A stretch of 64,000 bases of DNA from an uncultured Christensenella sp. (GCA_910583545.1 CAJTXM010000003.1:62001-126000); one strand, 5' to 3'; numbered from the stretch's first letter, positions 25,301-34,104 are shown. The notes: a model not told the origin generated them from the sequence alone. Program-made: numbers and translations.

Positions 25301-25574
25301 CGACGCCTATCTTTCGGGCAAAAAGCTGGATTGCGCGATGGACAGCGAAACGTTTGCGGACTTTTTGAAATACTCATATCTCTTAGCCGGTCAGGGCGTT
25401 AAAGAGATGTCCGAGGGCAATATCGCACCCTCGCCTGCCGAGGACGCCTGCAAGTACTGCCGTATGGGCGGAAGCTGTGATTTTTCCTGCGGAGCGGACG
25501 GCGAAGAGCGGAAGGCGCGTTCGGTGAAGTGTGCCGATATTGCGAAGATCGCGCACGGCGGAGGTGAGAGGTAA
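22386..25574 (+). CDS. addB: AddB subunit of the AddAB helicase-nuclease
   Basis: AddB, with AddA, processes double-strand breaks for recombination. The 1062-residue protein has an N-terminal inactive helicase-like region and a C-terminal RecB-type nuclease: RVDRVDTFGDMVRIIDYKTGN with the D-x-K catalytic pattern. The FeS cluster cysteines are visible: Y-T-C-PYRNF near residue 738 and CKYCRMGGSCDF near residue 1040. The stop overlaps the addA start (TAATG), so the genes are coupled. Confidence 0.92.
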   Translation: MIKAVIVPVLSAGLEKLKNILIERESAKNKSRGVIIFCEDRLTLAAEKTVCSALGGTFDVSVNTFARFLAAEKGKKDNILSAQGSAMAIRRIIENNKDKLKLFGKFSASSAASAVYDTIALLYASKISAKDLKNAAADGLLESKLSDVSLIYSLYEEYLKESGKTDRNAYLRELETVVPESEKIRHSDVIFLGYQSFSHSLTECLKAVFASAVGVTGIFIGGKEEIYVNEAVSAFEGIAAAYGGAQVEFAKGGLCPDAEILRAALFDPVSFNSSEKKRTENVHIYEAADEDEEAEFIAVNIKRQVLSEGGRYGDIAVMLPDVASAERRISRIFSQYKIPFYIDRRRPLSSHPLCSFICSYLSCVIGNCAPEDVDAVVASPLFFADREAERGTARGERDKPDRNDRDAFRNYSLRLADFRGAVIYREPDREILNKMRFDYNGVQRVRNAFLKGFEILKSGVAEGGYTKAVIALLQSFEAEKKLALLSSEFRDSAPSSSAFSAQVYSKTVAVLEEAENVLDGAYVTLNEYLKILKSGFSAAEVSLIPPKSNAVYVGDIASSANVGTDTVFAASLTDGVPKTSSDTSLLTDREINILSGVKIDISPKISQVNMRRREMTALNICSFKKKLFLIYPVRQGGEESGASEIISYASAVFRTAGGNALKAVSVRDERQNLAEYYCSERVPALKAYFADGNTAVEKVLIENGVEIPEASLSRNGKINCGEKLFISRTGGVSPTTLETYYTCPYRNFLQQGVKLSEREEGAIRPLDTGNFIHRVLQDLARNIASCKDESEADFRGRERAEQLLKTKEYSSLTGTKSGQYTAGELIKEAGKVTAGMYLQLSENNSSFKVSTTESWYSLPLGVSANGAAVRVNGKVDRVDTFGDMVRIIDYKTGNVDSSPSKYYTGVKLQLPLYLSAASGNGRAVGAYYFPASVEYKSKPDGVFRLQGYMDGSDEVVSASDKNVKPKEKSEYFDAYLSGKKLDCAMDSETFADFLKYSYLLAGQGVKEMSEGNIAPSPAEDACKYCRMGGSCDFSCGADGEERKARSVKCADIAKIAHGGGER

Positions 25575-28500
25575 TGAACGCAACCAACGAGCAGATTAAG
25601 GCGATCAATCAGTCCGGCAAGGTAATAGTTTCGGCTTCCGCCGGAAGCGGAAAGACTTTTGTAATGATACAAAAGCTTGTAAAAGCTATTGAGGACGGCG
25701 CAGATCTCGACAGCGTTTTAGCCGTGACTTTCACAAAAAAGGCGGCGGCGCAGATGAAAGAAAAACTTAAAAAAGCGCTGATTTCGGGCATAGCGGAGGC
25801 GGACGGCAAAAAGCGTCAGGCTCTGAAAGTACAGCTTTCGAAGGTTTCGTCCGCAGATATTTCCACGATACATTCGTTCTGTGCAAAGCTTTTAAGAACT
25901 TACTTTTACGCGCTGGATATAGACGGCACTTTCGACATAATGGCGTCCGACGACGCGCAGGGGCAGGAGTTCAGACAGCGAGCCGTAGACAAACTCTTTG
26001 AAAATTATTACGAAACGGACGACGAAAATTTCAAAACCCTCCTCGCCTTTTACAGGCGGAAGAGGGGGGACGCGTATCTCAAAAATCTGATACTTTCATC
26101 CTACGAGGAGCTGAGGGTTTACAGCAACTACGAAGAGATTTTAAATATCGGCGGAACGCTGTTCACAGACGCGGGCTTCGAAAGCGTAGTTACCGCCGTA
26201 AAGAGCGAAGCGGACAGAAAATACGTAAGCCTTCTTGACGCGGTGAAATCGTTTGCCGAAGCTTTCTGCCACCCGAACAAGACGTATAAAATAATTCTCG
26301 GCGAGATGATTTCGGCGATAGAAAAGTCGATGTCAAGCGACCTGTTTTCTGTTCCGCCGTCTTTGAGCGTAACGAGGAAACCGGCGGATAAGACAGAGGA
26401 AGAAAAGGAACTCGGTGCGCTTTTCAAGGCGTTCAGGGACGAAATAAATTCTCAGTTCAAGGCAGTTCGCGCGGATATATGCGACAGGGAAACCGAAAAA
26501 GACAGGTTTTTGAAAAGCGGAATCGCGGCCAGGGCTTTTACCGCGGTAATTAAAGATTTTGAAAGAGAGTACGCGCAGATAAAGAGGGACGAGAACAAGC
26601 TCGACTACGGCGATCTGGAACACTTCTGTCTGAAACTGTTTCAGAACAGGGCGATAGCCGAAGAAATTAAAAGTAAGTATTCCTTCGTTTTCGTCGACGA
26701 ATATCAGGACGTGAACGCGGTTCAGGAGGAGATAATAAGGTCTGTCGGCGGAGACAGCGTCTTTCTGGTCGGCGATAAAAAACAGGCAATATACGGCTTC
26801 CGCGGAAGCTGTTCCGATTACTTCGATAAAAAGTTTGCAGAGCTTGAAAAAAGCTCCGGCGCGCTTCTTCTTCCGCACAATTTCCGCTCGGCGGAAAATA
26901 TCATTAAATTCGTAAACAAAACTTTTTCAACTGTGATGACGGGGGAGAGATGCGGAGTCGATTACGCTGTTAAAGAGGCTATGATATACGGCGGAAGATA
27001 CGCCGATTTCAAGGGCGAAGCCAAAATTCATATCTTCGGTAAGGACGACAAAGAAGAAGAGGAATTGAAGCTGTATTCGATTGCGGAGGCAAACCGCGAA
27101 GTCAGACGCTCGCGCGAAGCGCTTGCCGTTCTGAAGATAGTCAAAGAAGAGCTTTCCAAAACCCACTACGACCCCGACAGGGGCGAATACGTCAGGACGG
27201 GTCAGGGCGATATATGTATCCTCACGAGAAAGCGCAACGCCGCCGCGGACGATATAGCGCGCGCGCTGATAGACGAGGGGTATTCCGTCGCAGGCGCGCA
27301 GGAGGCGGATATTCTATTCCGTCCCGAAGTCAAGAAGATGCGCGATATCCTCTCGTATATAGACAATAAACAGCAGGATATCCCTCTTGCAACCGCGCTG
27401 TTATCGCCCATAGGCGGACTTAACTGCGACGAGCTTGCGCAAATAAGATTGAAGGGCGAAGCTTTGGTTCCGCAGGCGATAAAGGACTTGGGAAGGGTGC
27501 CTTTCAGGGAGTGCTGCCGATACTATCTGAAAAGCGGAGACGCGCTTTGCGCAAAGCTGAAAAACTTTAAAACGAAGATAGAGGAGCTTCGTTCGCTTGC
27601 CGAAGTTCTGACGGCTTCCGAGCTGATAGACAGAATTTCGGAGGACACCTGCCTCGAAGCGGAGTATTCGAAAGACGGAGGCGAACGGCTGAAAAATATC
27701 CGCCGTTTTGCTGACGAGGGAGAAAATATGAGCCTTGCTCAATTTCTGGCAAAACTCAAAGGCGGCTGCAGAATAAGCGCGCCGTCGGCTTCGGCTTCCG
27801 ACAGCATAAAGATAATGACGATGCACGCGAGCAAGGGACTTGAATTTCCCGTAGTCATTATTTCGGATATATGTGCGACGTACAGGGGCAGGGACAGCGC
27901 CGAACTTCCGCTTTCAAGCGAGTTCGGTTTTGCACCCAGATGCTTCGATACCGAGGCTATGCTCGCTTACGACACTCTGTTGAGAAGATACGTCAAACAC
28001 CTCAAAGACAGGGATGAGTACAAAAACGAACTCAATCTCTTTTACGTTGCCTGCACGAGGGCTATGTGCCGTCTGCATATCTTGGCCGAGGAAATTCCCG
28101 AATACAGTGCGGTTTCGGCGAGCGAAGCGAAGTGCTATGCCAAGCTGTTCCCCTTCGGCAATGATTGCGAAGAAATCGCCGTAGAGCGGAACGGACGGAA
28201 GAGGACTGAAATCGGGAGCCGCGCCGAGTTCGACGGAAGTCTGTACGAGAGAATAAAATGCAGCTTCGGCAGGGGATACGACCCGTCGAACTGCGTCAAG
28301 GGTCTAATAGACGAGGTCAATCTGCCCGTAAAGAGTTCGGCAACGGCTATACTGAAAATGAGCGAAGAGGACAGGGAAAAGGCCGTACAGTTGTTTTCGG
28401 GCGAGGGTGAAACGAGCGCCGAAAAGGGAATTGCGTACCACAGGTTTCTCGAACTCTATGAAGATTTTTCGGTCAGAGACAGGGAGAGCGTGCAGAGGCA

Positions 28501-28912
28501 GAAAGACTCGTTCCTGAAAAAGGGGCTTATTACCGAAACGCAGTACGCGCTTCTCGATACGGACACTCTTACCGAGATAGTCAATATCCCCATTTTCTCA
28601 ACTCTCGGCAAAGCCGAACTTTTCCGCGAACAGGAATTTTTGTGTATGCTCCCTGCAAACGAAATACTCAACACCCGTTCGCACGACGGCGTGCTTGTTC
28701 AGGGCGCGATAGATCTGCTTGCAAAGACGGGGGACGGATATAAGGTAATAGATTACAAATATTCGCACAAAAACGATGAAGAGATTATAGCGACTTATTC
28801 TGAACAGCTTGCGCTGTATAAAAAAGCGGTTTCGCTTATTACGCATACGCCTCCCGACAGGATAGAGACGGTCATAGTCAATATTTTCAGGAAAAGCCAA
28901 ATAAACTTATAA
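25574..28912 (+). CDS. addA: AddA subunit of the AddAB helicase-nuclease
   Basis: AddA is the UvrD-like ATP-dependent helicase and second nuclease of AddAB. The 1112-residue product has Walker A ASAGSGKTFVM (residues 20-30), motif Ia VTFTKKAAAQMKEKL, Walker B VFVDEYQDVNAVQ, GDKKQAIYGFRG, and motifs with TMHASKGLEFPVV. The C-terminal nuclease has QGAIDLLAKTGDGYKVIDYKY. Normal length is slightly above this. It is the second gene of the addBA operon and ends at a terminator. Confidence 0.94.
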   Translation: MNATNEQIKAINQSGKVIVSASAGSGKTFVMIQKLVKAIEDGADLDSVLAVTFTKKAAAQMKEKLKKALISGIAEADGKKRQALKVQLSKVSSADISTIHSFCAKLLRTYFYALDIDGTFDIMASDDAQGQEFRQRAVDKLFENYYETDDENFKTLLAFYRRKRGDAYLKNLILSSYEELRVYSNYEEILNIGGTLFTDAGFESVVTAVKSEADRKYVSLLDAVKSFAEAFCHPNKTYKIILGEMISAIEKSMSSDLFSVPPSLSVTRKPADKTEEEKELGALFKAFRDEINSQFKAVRADICDRETEKDRFLKSGIAARAFTAVIKDFEREYAQIKRDENKLDYGDLEHFCLKLFQNRAIAEEIKSKYSFVFVDEYQDVNAVQEEIIRSVGGDSVFLVGDKKQAIYGFRGSCSDYFDKKFAELEKSSGALLLPHNFRSAENIIKFVNKTFSTVMTGERCGVDYAVKEAMIYGGRYADFKGEAKIHIFGKDDKEEEELKLYSIAEANREVRRSREALAVLKIVKEELSKTHYDPDRGEYVRTGQGDICILTRKRNAAADDIARALIDEGYSVAGAQEADILFRPEVKKMRDILSYIDNKQQDIPLATALLSPIGGLNCDELAQIRLKGEALVPQAIKDLGRVPFRECCRYYLKSGDALCAKLKNFKTKIEELRSLAEVLTASELIDRISEDTCLEAEYSKDGGERLKNIRRFADEGENMSLAQFLAKLKGGCRISAPSASASDSIKIMTMHASKGLEFPVVIISDICATYRGRDSAELPLSSEFGFAPRCFDTEAMLAYDTLLRRYVKHLKDRDEYKNELNLFYVACTRAMCRLHILAEEIPEYSAVSASEAKCYAKLFPFGNDCEEIAVERNGRKRTEIGSRAEFDGSLYERIKCSFGRGYDPSNCVKGLIDEVNLPVKSSATAILKMSEEDREKAVQLFSGEGETSAEKGIAYHRFLELYEDFSVRDRESVQRQKDSFLKKGLITETQYALLDTDTLTEIVNIPIFSTLGKAELFREQEFLCMLPANEILNTRSHDGVLVQGAIDLLAKTGDGYKVIDYKYSHKNDEEIIATYSEQLALYKKAVSLITHTPPDRIETVIVNIFRKSQINL

Positions 28913-28921
28913 TACGACAAA

Positions 28922-28958
28922 ATATCCGTTCTGAAATTTATTCGGAACGGATATAATT
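28922..28958 (+). terminator. Terminator after addA
   Basis: ATATCCGTTC (28922-28931) pairs with GAACGGATAT (28945-28954). Confidence 0.7.
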
Positions 28959-28967
28959 TAGTTACTT

Positions 28968-29576
28968 ATGTTCAGCAGTATTATTGAAAAAATTTATTCC
29001 TCCGTAACTTCTATATCCTTCGATACTCTCGTCTGGATAATCCTCGGCTCGTATCTCGGCGTGACCGCGCTTCTGTTTGTTCTCGCTTTCGCCGTGCCCA
29101 AAATCCGCTCAGCGGAAAAACGGCCCTATCTGTGCCTTGTAAACGCATATACCGCGGTGGTGCTTGCGGCGTTCCTTTCAAGGCAGACGCTTGCGCAGGC
29201 TGCGCTTGCCGCCGTCATATTCTGGTGTCTGGGCTATTTTTTATACGGCGTGCTGTGCTTTGTGTCCAAACCGCAGAAGGAAGAGCCGGTAAAAATTTCC
29301 GAGGTCAGCTATCTCCCCGTAAGGCAGACTCAGACTCCGCCCCAGCGCTCCGACGTGCCTGCCGCAAAATCGAGCGTAAGGTTAGAACACGCTATGTCCG
29401 TAACGGACAGACTGTTGCAGAAAAATTTAGGTAAGTCGGACAGGCAGGACCTTGAAAAACTCAAAACGACTTTGTCCGTCTTGCAGACAAAGGGCACGCT
29501 TTCCCCTGCGGAGTCCGACGTACTCAACGAAAACTTCAACGCGTTATTGAAGCTAATGGCAAAATACAATATTTGA
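28968..29576 (+). CDS. Membrane protein, unknown
   Basis: This 202-residue protein has three probable transmembrane segments (about 20-45, 55-72 and 75-97). The C-terminal half is a charged cytoplasmic region with a helix pair (SVTDRLLQKNLGKSDRQDLEKLKTTLSVLQTKG). No named family is recognised. A terminator separates it from the convergent phosphatase gene. It might be a structural or regulatory membrane protein. Confidence 0.5.
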   Translation: MFSSIIEKIYSSVTSISFDTLVWIILGSYLGVTALLFVLAFAVPKIRSAEKRPYLCLVNAYTAVVLAAFLSRQTLAQAALAAVIFWCLGYFLYGVLCFVSKPQKEEPVKISEVSYLPVRQTQTPPQRSDVPAAKSSVRLEHAMSVTDRLLQKNLGKSDRQDLEKLKTTLSVLQTKGTLSPAESDVLNENFNALLKLMAKYNI

Positions 29577-29599
29577 TATCGTTCACCGTTCGGAGTGAT

Positions 29600-29636
29600 A
29601 AAAAAACACGGATATTCAAATCCGTGTTTTTTTATA
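29600..29636. terminator. Bidirectional terminator
   Basis: AAAAAACACGGAT pairs with ATCCGTGTTTTTT around ATTCAA; it serves the gene at 28968-29576 and the convergent phosphatase gene. Confidence 0.88.
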
Positions 29637-30693
29637 AATCGAAAGCTATTGCGGTTATGTCGTCGTCGAAGGACGATTTGAAGTTTCTGAGTTTGCTCTC
29701 TAAGTTTTTTATAAATTCCTCGGCGGTGCGCGAAACCGAAAGGGTCTTGATAGCTCCGTCCGCGCCGAACATTTCGCCCCTTGCGTTTTTGCACTCCGTA
29801 ACTCCGTCGGTCAACAGCACGAGGATATCGCCCTTTTTGTAAGGTATTACGTCTTCGTAGTACGAGGGGTTTTCGAACCAGTTAGAAACGGGAGGGGAAT
29901 TCAGCATAATGCGCGTAATGCCCGTGCCCGTCTTTAAAAGTATAGGAACGTTGTGTCCCGCCATAGAATAGGTGATGCTGTCGCCGTCTATTCTGACCAC
30001 CGCGACGGTGACGTAGTTTCTTTCGTCAAGGTTCAAAGACGCGAATTTGTTATTGAGGTTTTCTATTGCCTTTGCAGGCGAAAACTCGCTTTTGTCGTAA
30101 GCGGCTTTGACGAACGCAGAAAGCATACCCGCGGAAATTCCCTTGCCCGAAACGTCGGCAATAACTCCGCAGACGGAATTTCCGACAGTGAACACGTCGG
30201 GCAGATCTCCGCCTATGTCGCGGCAGGGGATATACATATACGAATACCGCTTTCCGCCTGCCCAGTTGCCTGCCGGTAAAAGCCGTTGCTGTATGTCTTT
30301 CGCCGTCTGCAGTTCCTGCGCTATTTCAAGCTCGAAAGCGTCGTCTATAATTCCCATACACACACCGCCGCCGAGCGGTTTCACCGTAAGCGAATACGAT
30401 ACGTCGTGCGTGAGACTGTCGCTTTTAACTTTCTGGAAAATTCTGCGGTTGACCTGCTTGTCCTTTTTTGCCGCTTCTTCAAATGCGTCGGCAAGCTGAC
30501 AGCCCTTGCAGTTTACTCCTCCGCAGTCTGCGGCATATACGCAACAGGTAGCTTCGCCTATCGAGCGCGATTTTACGGAAGGGAATAGGCTTTTAAAAGC
30601 TTCGTTCGTCAGAAGCGTATTAAGTTTTTTGTCTGCGACCATTACGGCGGTGGGTACGCCGTCTATGATCTTTTTCAAATACTTTCCCGTCAT
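29632..30693 (-). CDS. PAS-PP2C (SpoIIE-type) phosphatase with Cys motif
   Basis: A 353-residue serine phosphatase. The N-terminal PAS-like domain (1-120) contains a tight cysteine set: CCVYAADCGGVNCKGC, a pattern suited to an FeS or redox cofactor. A helical linker precedes the PP2C/SpoIIE domain with metal-binding motifs DIGGDLPDVF, ADVSGKGISAG, MAGHN, LLTDGVTECKN and DDDITAIAF. PAS-PP2C phosphatases with clustered Cys occur beside hydrogenase-regulating loci (HsfB-like), but no hydrogenase gene is near. The target is unknown. Confidence 0.82.
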   Translation of the reverse strand: MTGKYLKKIIDGVPTAVMVADKKLNTLLTNEAFKSLFPSVKSRSIGEATCCVYAADCGGVNCKGCQLADAFEEAAKKDKQVNRRIFQKVKSDSLTHDVSYSLTVKPLGGGVCMGIIDDAFELEIAQELQTAKDIQQRLLPAGNWAGGKRYSYMYIPCRDIGGDLPDVFTVGNSVCGVIADVSGKGISAGMLSAFVKAAYDKSEFSPAKAIENLNNKFASLNLDERNYVTVAVVRIDGDSITYSMAGHNVPILLKTGTGITRIMLNSPPVSNWFENPSYYEDVIPYKKGDILVLLTDGVTECKNARGEMFGADGAIKTLSVSRTAEEFIKNLESKLRNFKSSFDDDITAIAFDL

Positions 30694-30696
30694 ATT

Positions 30697-31569
30697 TTAA
30701 ATTGCAGTATAAATTTTTAACTTGTTCGTTATTATTTTTGCTTTTATCGGCACGTTTTTATACAGTTCGCCGTCTGCCTGCAATACGAAATCCGTGTCGT
30801 CGGGGATAAATTCCACCTCTTTGACTTTGACGGCGGTGGCTTGTTTTATGCTGTTTATCTTGCCTCTCATAAGTTTTATAAACGCGCCTATGATCTTGAT
30901 TTTTGAAATAAAGTCGACTATGATAAGGTCAAGATATCCGTCGTTTATTTTTGCGTCGGGGAACATTTTAATCCCTCCGCCGAACTGCCTGCCGTTTCCG
31001 ACGGCGGCTATAAGCCCGAAATGCTTTTCCTCTTTTCCGTTATATCTCACGGTAAAGTCGTGGCTTTTGAACTTTATCAGGCTTACGATAAGCGAGTGAA
31101 GATATTTCGAACGCCTGACGTTTTTTCCTGCGTAAGTGCGTTCGAGAACGTCAACGTCTATTCCCATTCCGAACGCGTTCAGACTTTTAAGTCCGTTTTC
31201 AAACTCAATAAAATCGACGTATTCCGGTTCCGAGTTTACTATAAGCTCGGCGGCCTTTACGGGGTTTTTGGGGATATGCGCCGATTCGGCAAAGTCGTTG
31301 CCCGTACCGAGAGGGATAATTCCGACTGAGTTGTTTTCAAAATCGACAAACGAATTTATCATATCGTGCAGAGTGCCGTCACCGCCTAAAATTATAATAT
31401 CGTTGCCCTTTTGCGAGGATAGCGCGGAAACGACGTCTTTTACGTCCTGTTTAAGATCGGTTATGTGCAGCTTAAATTCTTTGCCCGCCTTTTCAAATAC
31501 CGATTTTACGGAATTCAATTGCCTTTGTTTCTTTTTGCAGTTTTTTCTGCTGATTATCAGATGGTACAT
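30697..31569 (-). CDS. Diacylglycerol/lipid kinase family protein
   Basis: This 290-residue protein of the DagK/YegS family phosphorylates lipids such as diacylglycerol to feed phosphatidate recycling. It has IILGGDGTLHDMIN (the GGDGT nucleotide loop), GIIPLGTGNDFAES and GKNVRRSKYLHS, and the C-terminal VQADGEL motif. It precedes the PAS-PP2C gene by 3 nt on the same strand, so the two likely form an operon. The start at 31569 has a weak SD (GAGAG). Confidence 0.9.
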   Translation of the reverse strand: MYHLIISRKNCKKKQRQLNSVKSVFEKAGKEFKLHITDLKQDVKDVVSALSSQKGNDIIILGGDGTLHDMINSFVDFENNSVGIIPLGTGNDFAESAHIPKNPVKAAELIVNSEPEYVDFIEFENGLKSLNAFGMGIDVDVLERTYAGKNVRRSKYLHSLIVSLIKFKSHDFTVRYNGKEEKHFGLIAAVGNGRQFGGGIKMFPDAKINDGYLDLIIVDFISKIKIIGAFIKLMRGKINSIKQATAVKVKEVEFIPDDTDFVLQADGELYKNVPIKAKIITNKLKIYTAI

Positions 31570-31616
31570 TTTTTCTTTCTCTCAGATTAAAATTTCAAAA
31601 GGTTCACACGCGGTTG

Positions 31617-31984
31617 TCGAATTAGCGCCCGGCGAAATGTTTAAAATAAACTGCGTGCGCACGACGTATAACAACAAAGCTTATAATATATCCGGCGATC
31701 ATTGGCCAAATAATCCTCACTGGTCCGAATATCTTAATTTCAGTTGGAACCCAGGCACGAGTTATTTCGTAATAGACGGAGATACCCCTTCGGGGACGGA
31801 AATGCTTGTCTATAATAGTTTTCCCGATCTTTCGTCTACTGCGAATAACGGAACGTATAACGGCTACCTTAATTTTTTCACGTGGGCAAATGCAACGGCA
31901 GGATGGACGTCGCAGAACTCTCTGAGCGGTAACCTTGCCTTGAAATCTGCTAAATATTTATTTAAAGTATTTGTTGTACAGTCC
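31617..31984 (+). repeat. Orphan domain cassette, copy A
   Basis: This is a tandem partner of copy B. Both begin with an identical 26-bp segment starting TCGAATTAGCGCCCGGCGAA (31617-31642 and 31985-32010; unit length 368 bp), which spans an ATG (31637). From it runs an open frame of about 118 residues to 31993, with HWSEYLNFSWNPGTSYFVID, GTEMLVYN and NFFTWANA. The frame also continues upstream of the ATG (VELAPGE), so the ATG is probably internal. There is no SD or promoter next to it. It sits in the divergent gap 31570-32390 between dagK-type and cca genes. Confidence 0.75.
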
Positions 31985-32343
31985 TCGAATTAGCGCCCGG
32001 CGAAATGTTTCAGATAAACTGTTACAGACCGAACTCTTCACATTCAAATAATACAGCCGGAGGCAACGTAGACTTCGGTCACTGGAATGCAGCCGTCAAT
32101 TTTTCGTGGAACGCCGGAACGAGTTATTTCCGGATAGACGGGGATACGCCCACCGGCACCGAGATGATTGTTTATAGCAATATGGAAAGCGCAACTCATA
32201 TTACCGGAAAATACAATGGCTACAATACGTTTTTCACCTGGGCAAACGCCGGTTACAATTACGGCAGTCTTTCCGAAACTCATTCTTACGGTACTATGGC
32301 TTCCGCCGTAGGTAAGTTGCCGACTGTTTTGATTATACTATAA
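31985..32343 (+). repeat. Orphan domain cassette, copy B
   Basis: The frame from ATG 32005 encodes about 112 residues (MFQINCYRPNSS...) and is in a different frame from copy A. It shares the 26-bp start with A, but the body is closer to copy C: HWNAAVNFSW, GTSYFRIDGDTP, GYNTFFTWANAGYNYGSL. Bases 32218-32295 match the distant copy C with 77 of 78 identities. It ends 12 bp before the cca promoter box. No SD is present. Confidence 0.75.
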
Positions 32344-32354
32344 ATTTTTATTTA

Positions 32355-32383
32355 TTGCAATTATTTTGAAAAAGTGTTAAAAT
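32355..32383 (+). promoter_or_regulatory. cca promoter, predicted leaderless
   Basis: TTGCAA (32355-32360), 17-bp spacer and TAAAAT (32378-32383). ATG 32391 begins 7 nt after the -10 box and has no SD. Confidence 0.6.
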
Positions 32384-32390
32384 AAAAGAA

Positions 32391-33737
32391 ATGAAAATCG
32401 AGATAAGCGAAAAACTTTATAATTTAGCCGAAAAATGCGCTTTCCCTCTGTATATCGTCGGGGGGTACGTCCGCGACGCGCTTGCTGATCTTTTTACGCC
32501 GTCGCACGATATAGATATCTGCGCACCCGTAAGTGCGGAAGAGTTCTGCAATACCGCAAAGAGCTGCGGTGCGGTTATCGACGCGACGTATAAGAACACG
32601 GGCACTGTTAAGCTCGGCTTCGGAGAAGAGAAATACGAATTTACTTCTTTCCGTTCCGACGAGTATGTAAGGGGAGTGCATACGCCCGTAAAAACTTTTT
32701 TCACCGACGATATCCGCCTTGACGCAAAGCGCCGTGATTTTAAATGCAACGCGGTTTACTACGATATAGCCAAGGGCGAAATATGCGACCCTCTCGGCGG
32801 AGCGGAGGATATAAAAAACAAATCCGTTTCAACCGTCGCGGACGCGGACAAAGTTTTCGGCGAGGACGGACTGCGCCTTATGCGCCTTGCGCGGCAGTCG
32901 GCGCAGACGGGGTTTACCCCGACGAAAGAATGTATTTCGGGAGCAAAGACGAACGCAAGTCTAATTGCGGACATTTCTGCCGAAAGGGTGTATGCCGAGC
33001 TTGACGCTATTCTGCACGCCGATAAAAAATACGGCGTCGCGGGCGCGCAGTACAGGGGTTTGAAAATTCTGGACGAAATAGGCGTTCTGGACGTAATCCT
33101 GCCCGAACTCACTCTGGGCAGAGGTATGATGCAGAACGAAGCTTACCACAGCTATGACGTTTTAGAACACTCTTTGAGGGCGGTTTTGTACGCCGACGGT
33201 GCGGTGCGTCTTTGCGCTCTTTTGCACGATATCGGCAAGCCGCGCCGTTATGCGGACAGCGGAAATTATCACGGGCACGAAAAGGAGGGCGCAAGGATAG
33301 CAAGGCAGATTTGCACGCGGTTGAAAGTTCCCAAAAAAATCGCGGAGGAGGCGGAAACGCTGACATACCTTCATATGTACGACGTGGACTTGCAGACGCG
33401 CGCAAACAGAATAAAAAAGTTTATCGTCGATAACTTGAAAAATTTCGATAAGCTTCTGATGATAAAGCAGGCGGACTTTTCCGCCTGCAAGGACGATACT
33501 TCCGAGGCGCCCTGCGTTACAAAATGGAAGAAAATATACGGCGATATGAAAAACGGTGGCGCGCCTTTCACGCTTTCACAGCTGAAAATAAACGGCAGCG
33601 ATTTAATTGAGTCGGGCGTGCCTCCCGAAAAAATCGGGGCGATACTGAAAAGCTTTTTGTACGATTGCGTTATAGATACGCGCCTCAACGACAAAAAAAC
33701 TCTTATAAGGCGCGCGCAGAAGCTCAAATTCGATTGA
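32391..33737 (+). CDS. cca: CCA tRNA nucleotidyltransferase, HD-domain type
   Basis: Adds or repairs the 3' CCA of tRNA. The 448-residue protein has the class II nucleotidyltransferase start YIVGGYVRDALAD, the metal-binding DID (SHDIDICAP), FTSFRSDEYVRG, a DPLGGAEDIK motif, GEDGLRLMRLARQ and a C-terminal HD domain (ALLHDIGKPRRY). Its stop codon overlaps the -35 of the rpsF promoter, packing the two units tightly. The start lies 7 nt after the -10 box. Confidence 0.94.
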   Translation: MKIEISEKLYNLAEKCAFPLYIVGGYVRDALADLFTPSHDIDICAPVSAEEFCNTAKSCGAVIDATYKNTGTVKLGFGEEKYEFTSFRSDEYVRGVHTPVKTFFTDDIRLDAKRRDFKCNAVYYDIAKGEICDPLGGAEDIKNKSVSTVADADKVFGEDGLRLMRLARQSAQTGFTPTKECISGAKTNASLIADISAERVYAELDAILHADKKYGVAGAQYRGLKILDEIGVLDVILPELTLGRGMMQNEAYHSYDVLEHSLRAVLYADGAVRLCALLHDIGKPRRYADSGNYHGHEKEGARIARQICTRLKVPKKIAEEAETLTYLHMYDVDLQTRANRIKKFIVDNLKNFDKLLMIKQADFSACKDDTSEAPCVTKWKKIYGDMKNGGAPFTLSQLKINGSDLIESGVPPEKIGAILKSFLYDCVIDTRLNDKKTLIRRAQKLKFD

Positions 33738-33762
33738 CAATTCAATAAATTTAATGTAATAT
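33734..33762 (+). promoter_or_regulatory. rpsF operon promoter
   Basis: TTGACA (33734-33739), 17-bp spacer, TAATAT (33757-33762). The -35 overlaps the cca stop codon. Confidence 0.8.
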
Positions 33763-33771
33763 TTTATTACC

Positions 33772-33805
33772 TTGCATACCGAAAGTGGTATGCCGATTAA
33801 GTCCG
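33772..33805 (+). promoter_or_regulatory. Possible S6-S18 leader hairpin
   Basis: GCATACC pairs with GGTATGC around GAAAGT and is followed by CGATTAAG and CCGGGAGG. A hairpin next to a CCG trinucleotide just before rpsF is the type of site bound by the S6-S18 complex for autoregulation. This assignment is tentative; the covariance model was not run. Confidence 0.45.
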
Positions 33806-33819
33806 GGAGGTGAATATTT

Positions 33820-34104
33820 ATGAAAACTTACGAAATGCTTTACATTTTGGACGCGGCAGTTTCCGACGAGGGAAAAGAAGCGTTTGAAAAGAAGTTCGCG
33901 TCAATCGTTGAAGCAGCGAACGGTAAGGTCGTTTCCGCAGACAAGTGGGGCGTTAAAAAGCTAGCTTATCCTATCAACTATAAGCACGACGGCTATTACG
34001 TTTTAATGACTTTCGAAGCGGAAAGTTCGGCGGTAAAAGAGCTTGACAGAGTTGCAGGCCTTTCTTCCGAAGTTTTAAGAAGAGTAATTACGGTAAAACA
34101 ATAA
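33820..34104 (+). CDS. rpsF: 30S ribosomal protein S6
   Basis: S6 binds S18 on the platform of the small subunit. The 94-residue product starts MKTYEMLYILDA, has the VVSADKWGVKKLAYPI strand region and ends in a short tail, all typical. GGGAGG lies 7 nt before the ATG. First gene of rpsF-ssb-rpsR. Confidence 0.97.
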   Translation: MKTYEMLYILDAAVSDEGKEAFEKKFASIVEAANGKVVSADKWGVKKLAYPINYKHDGYYVLMTFEAESSAVKELDRVAGLSSEVLRRVITVKQ

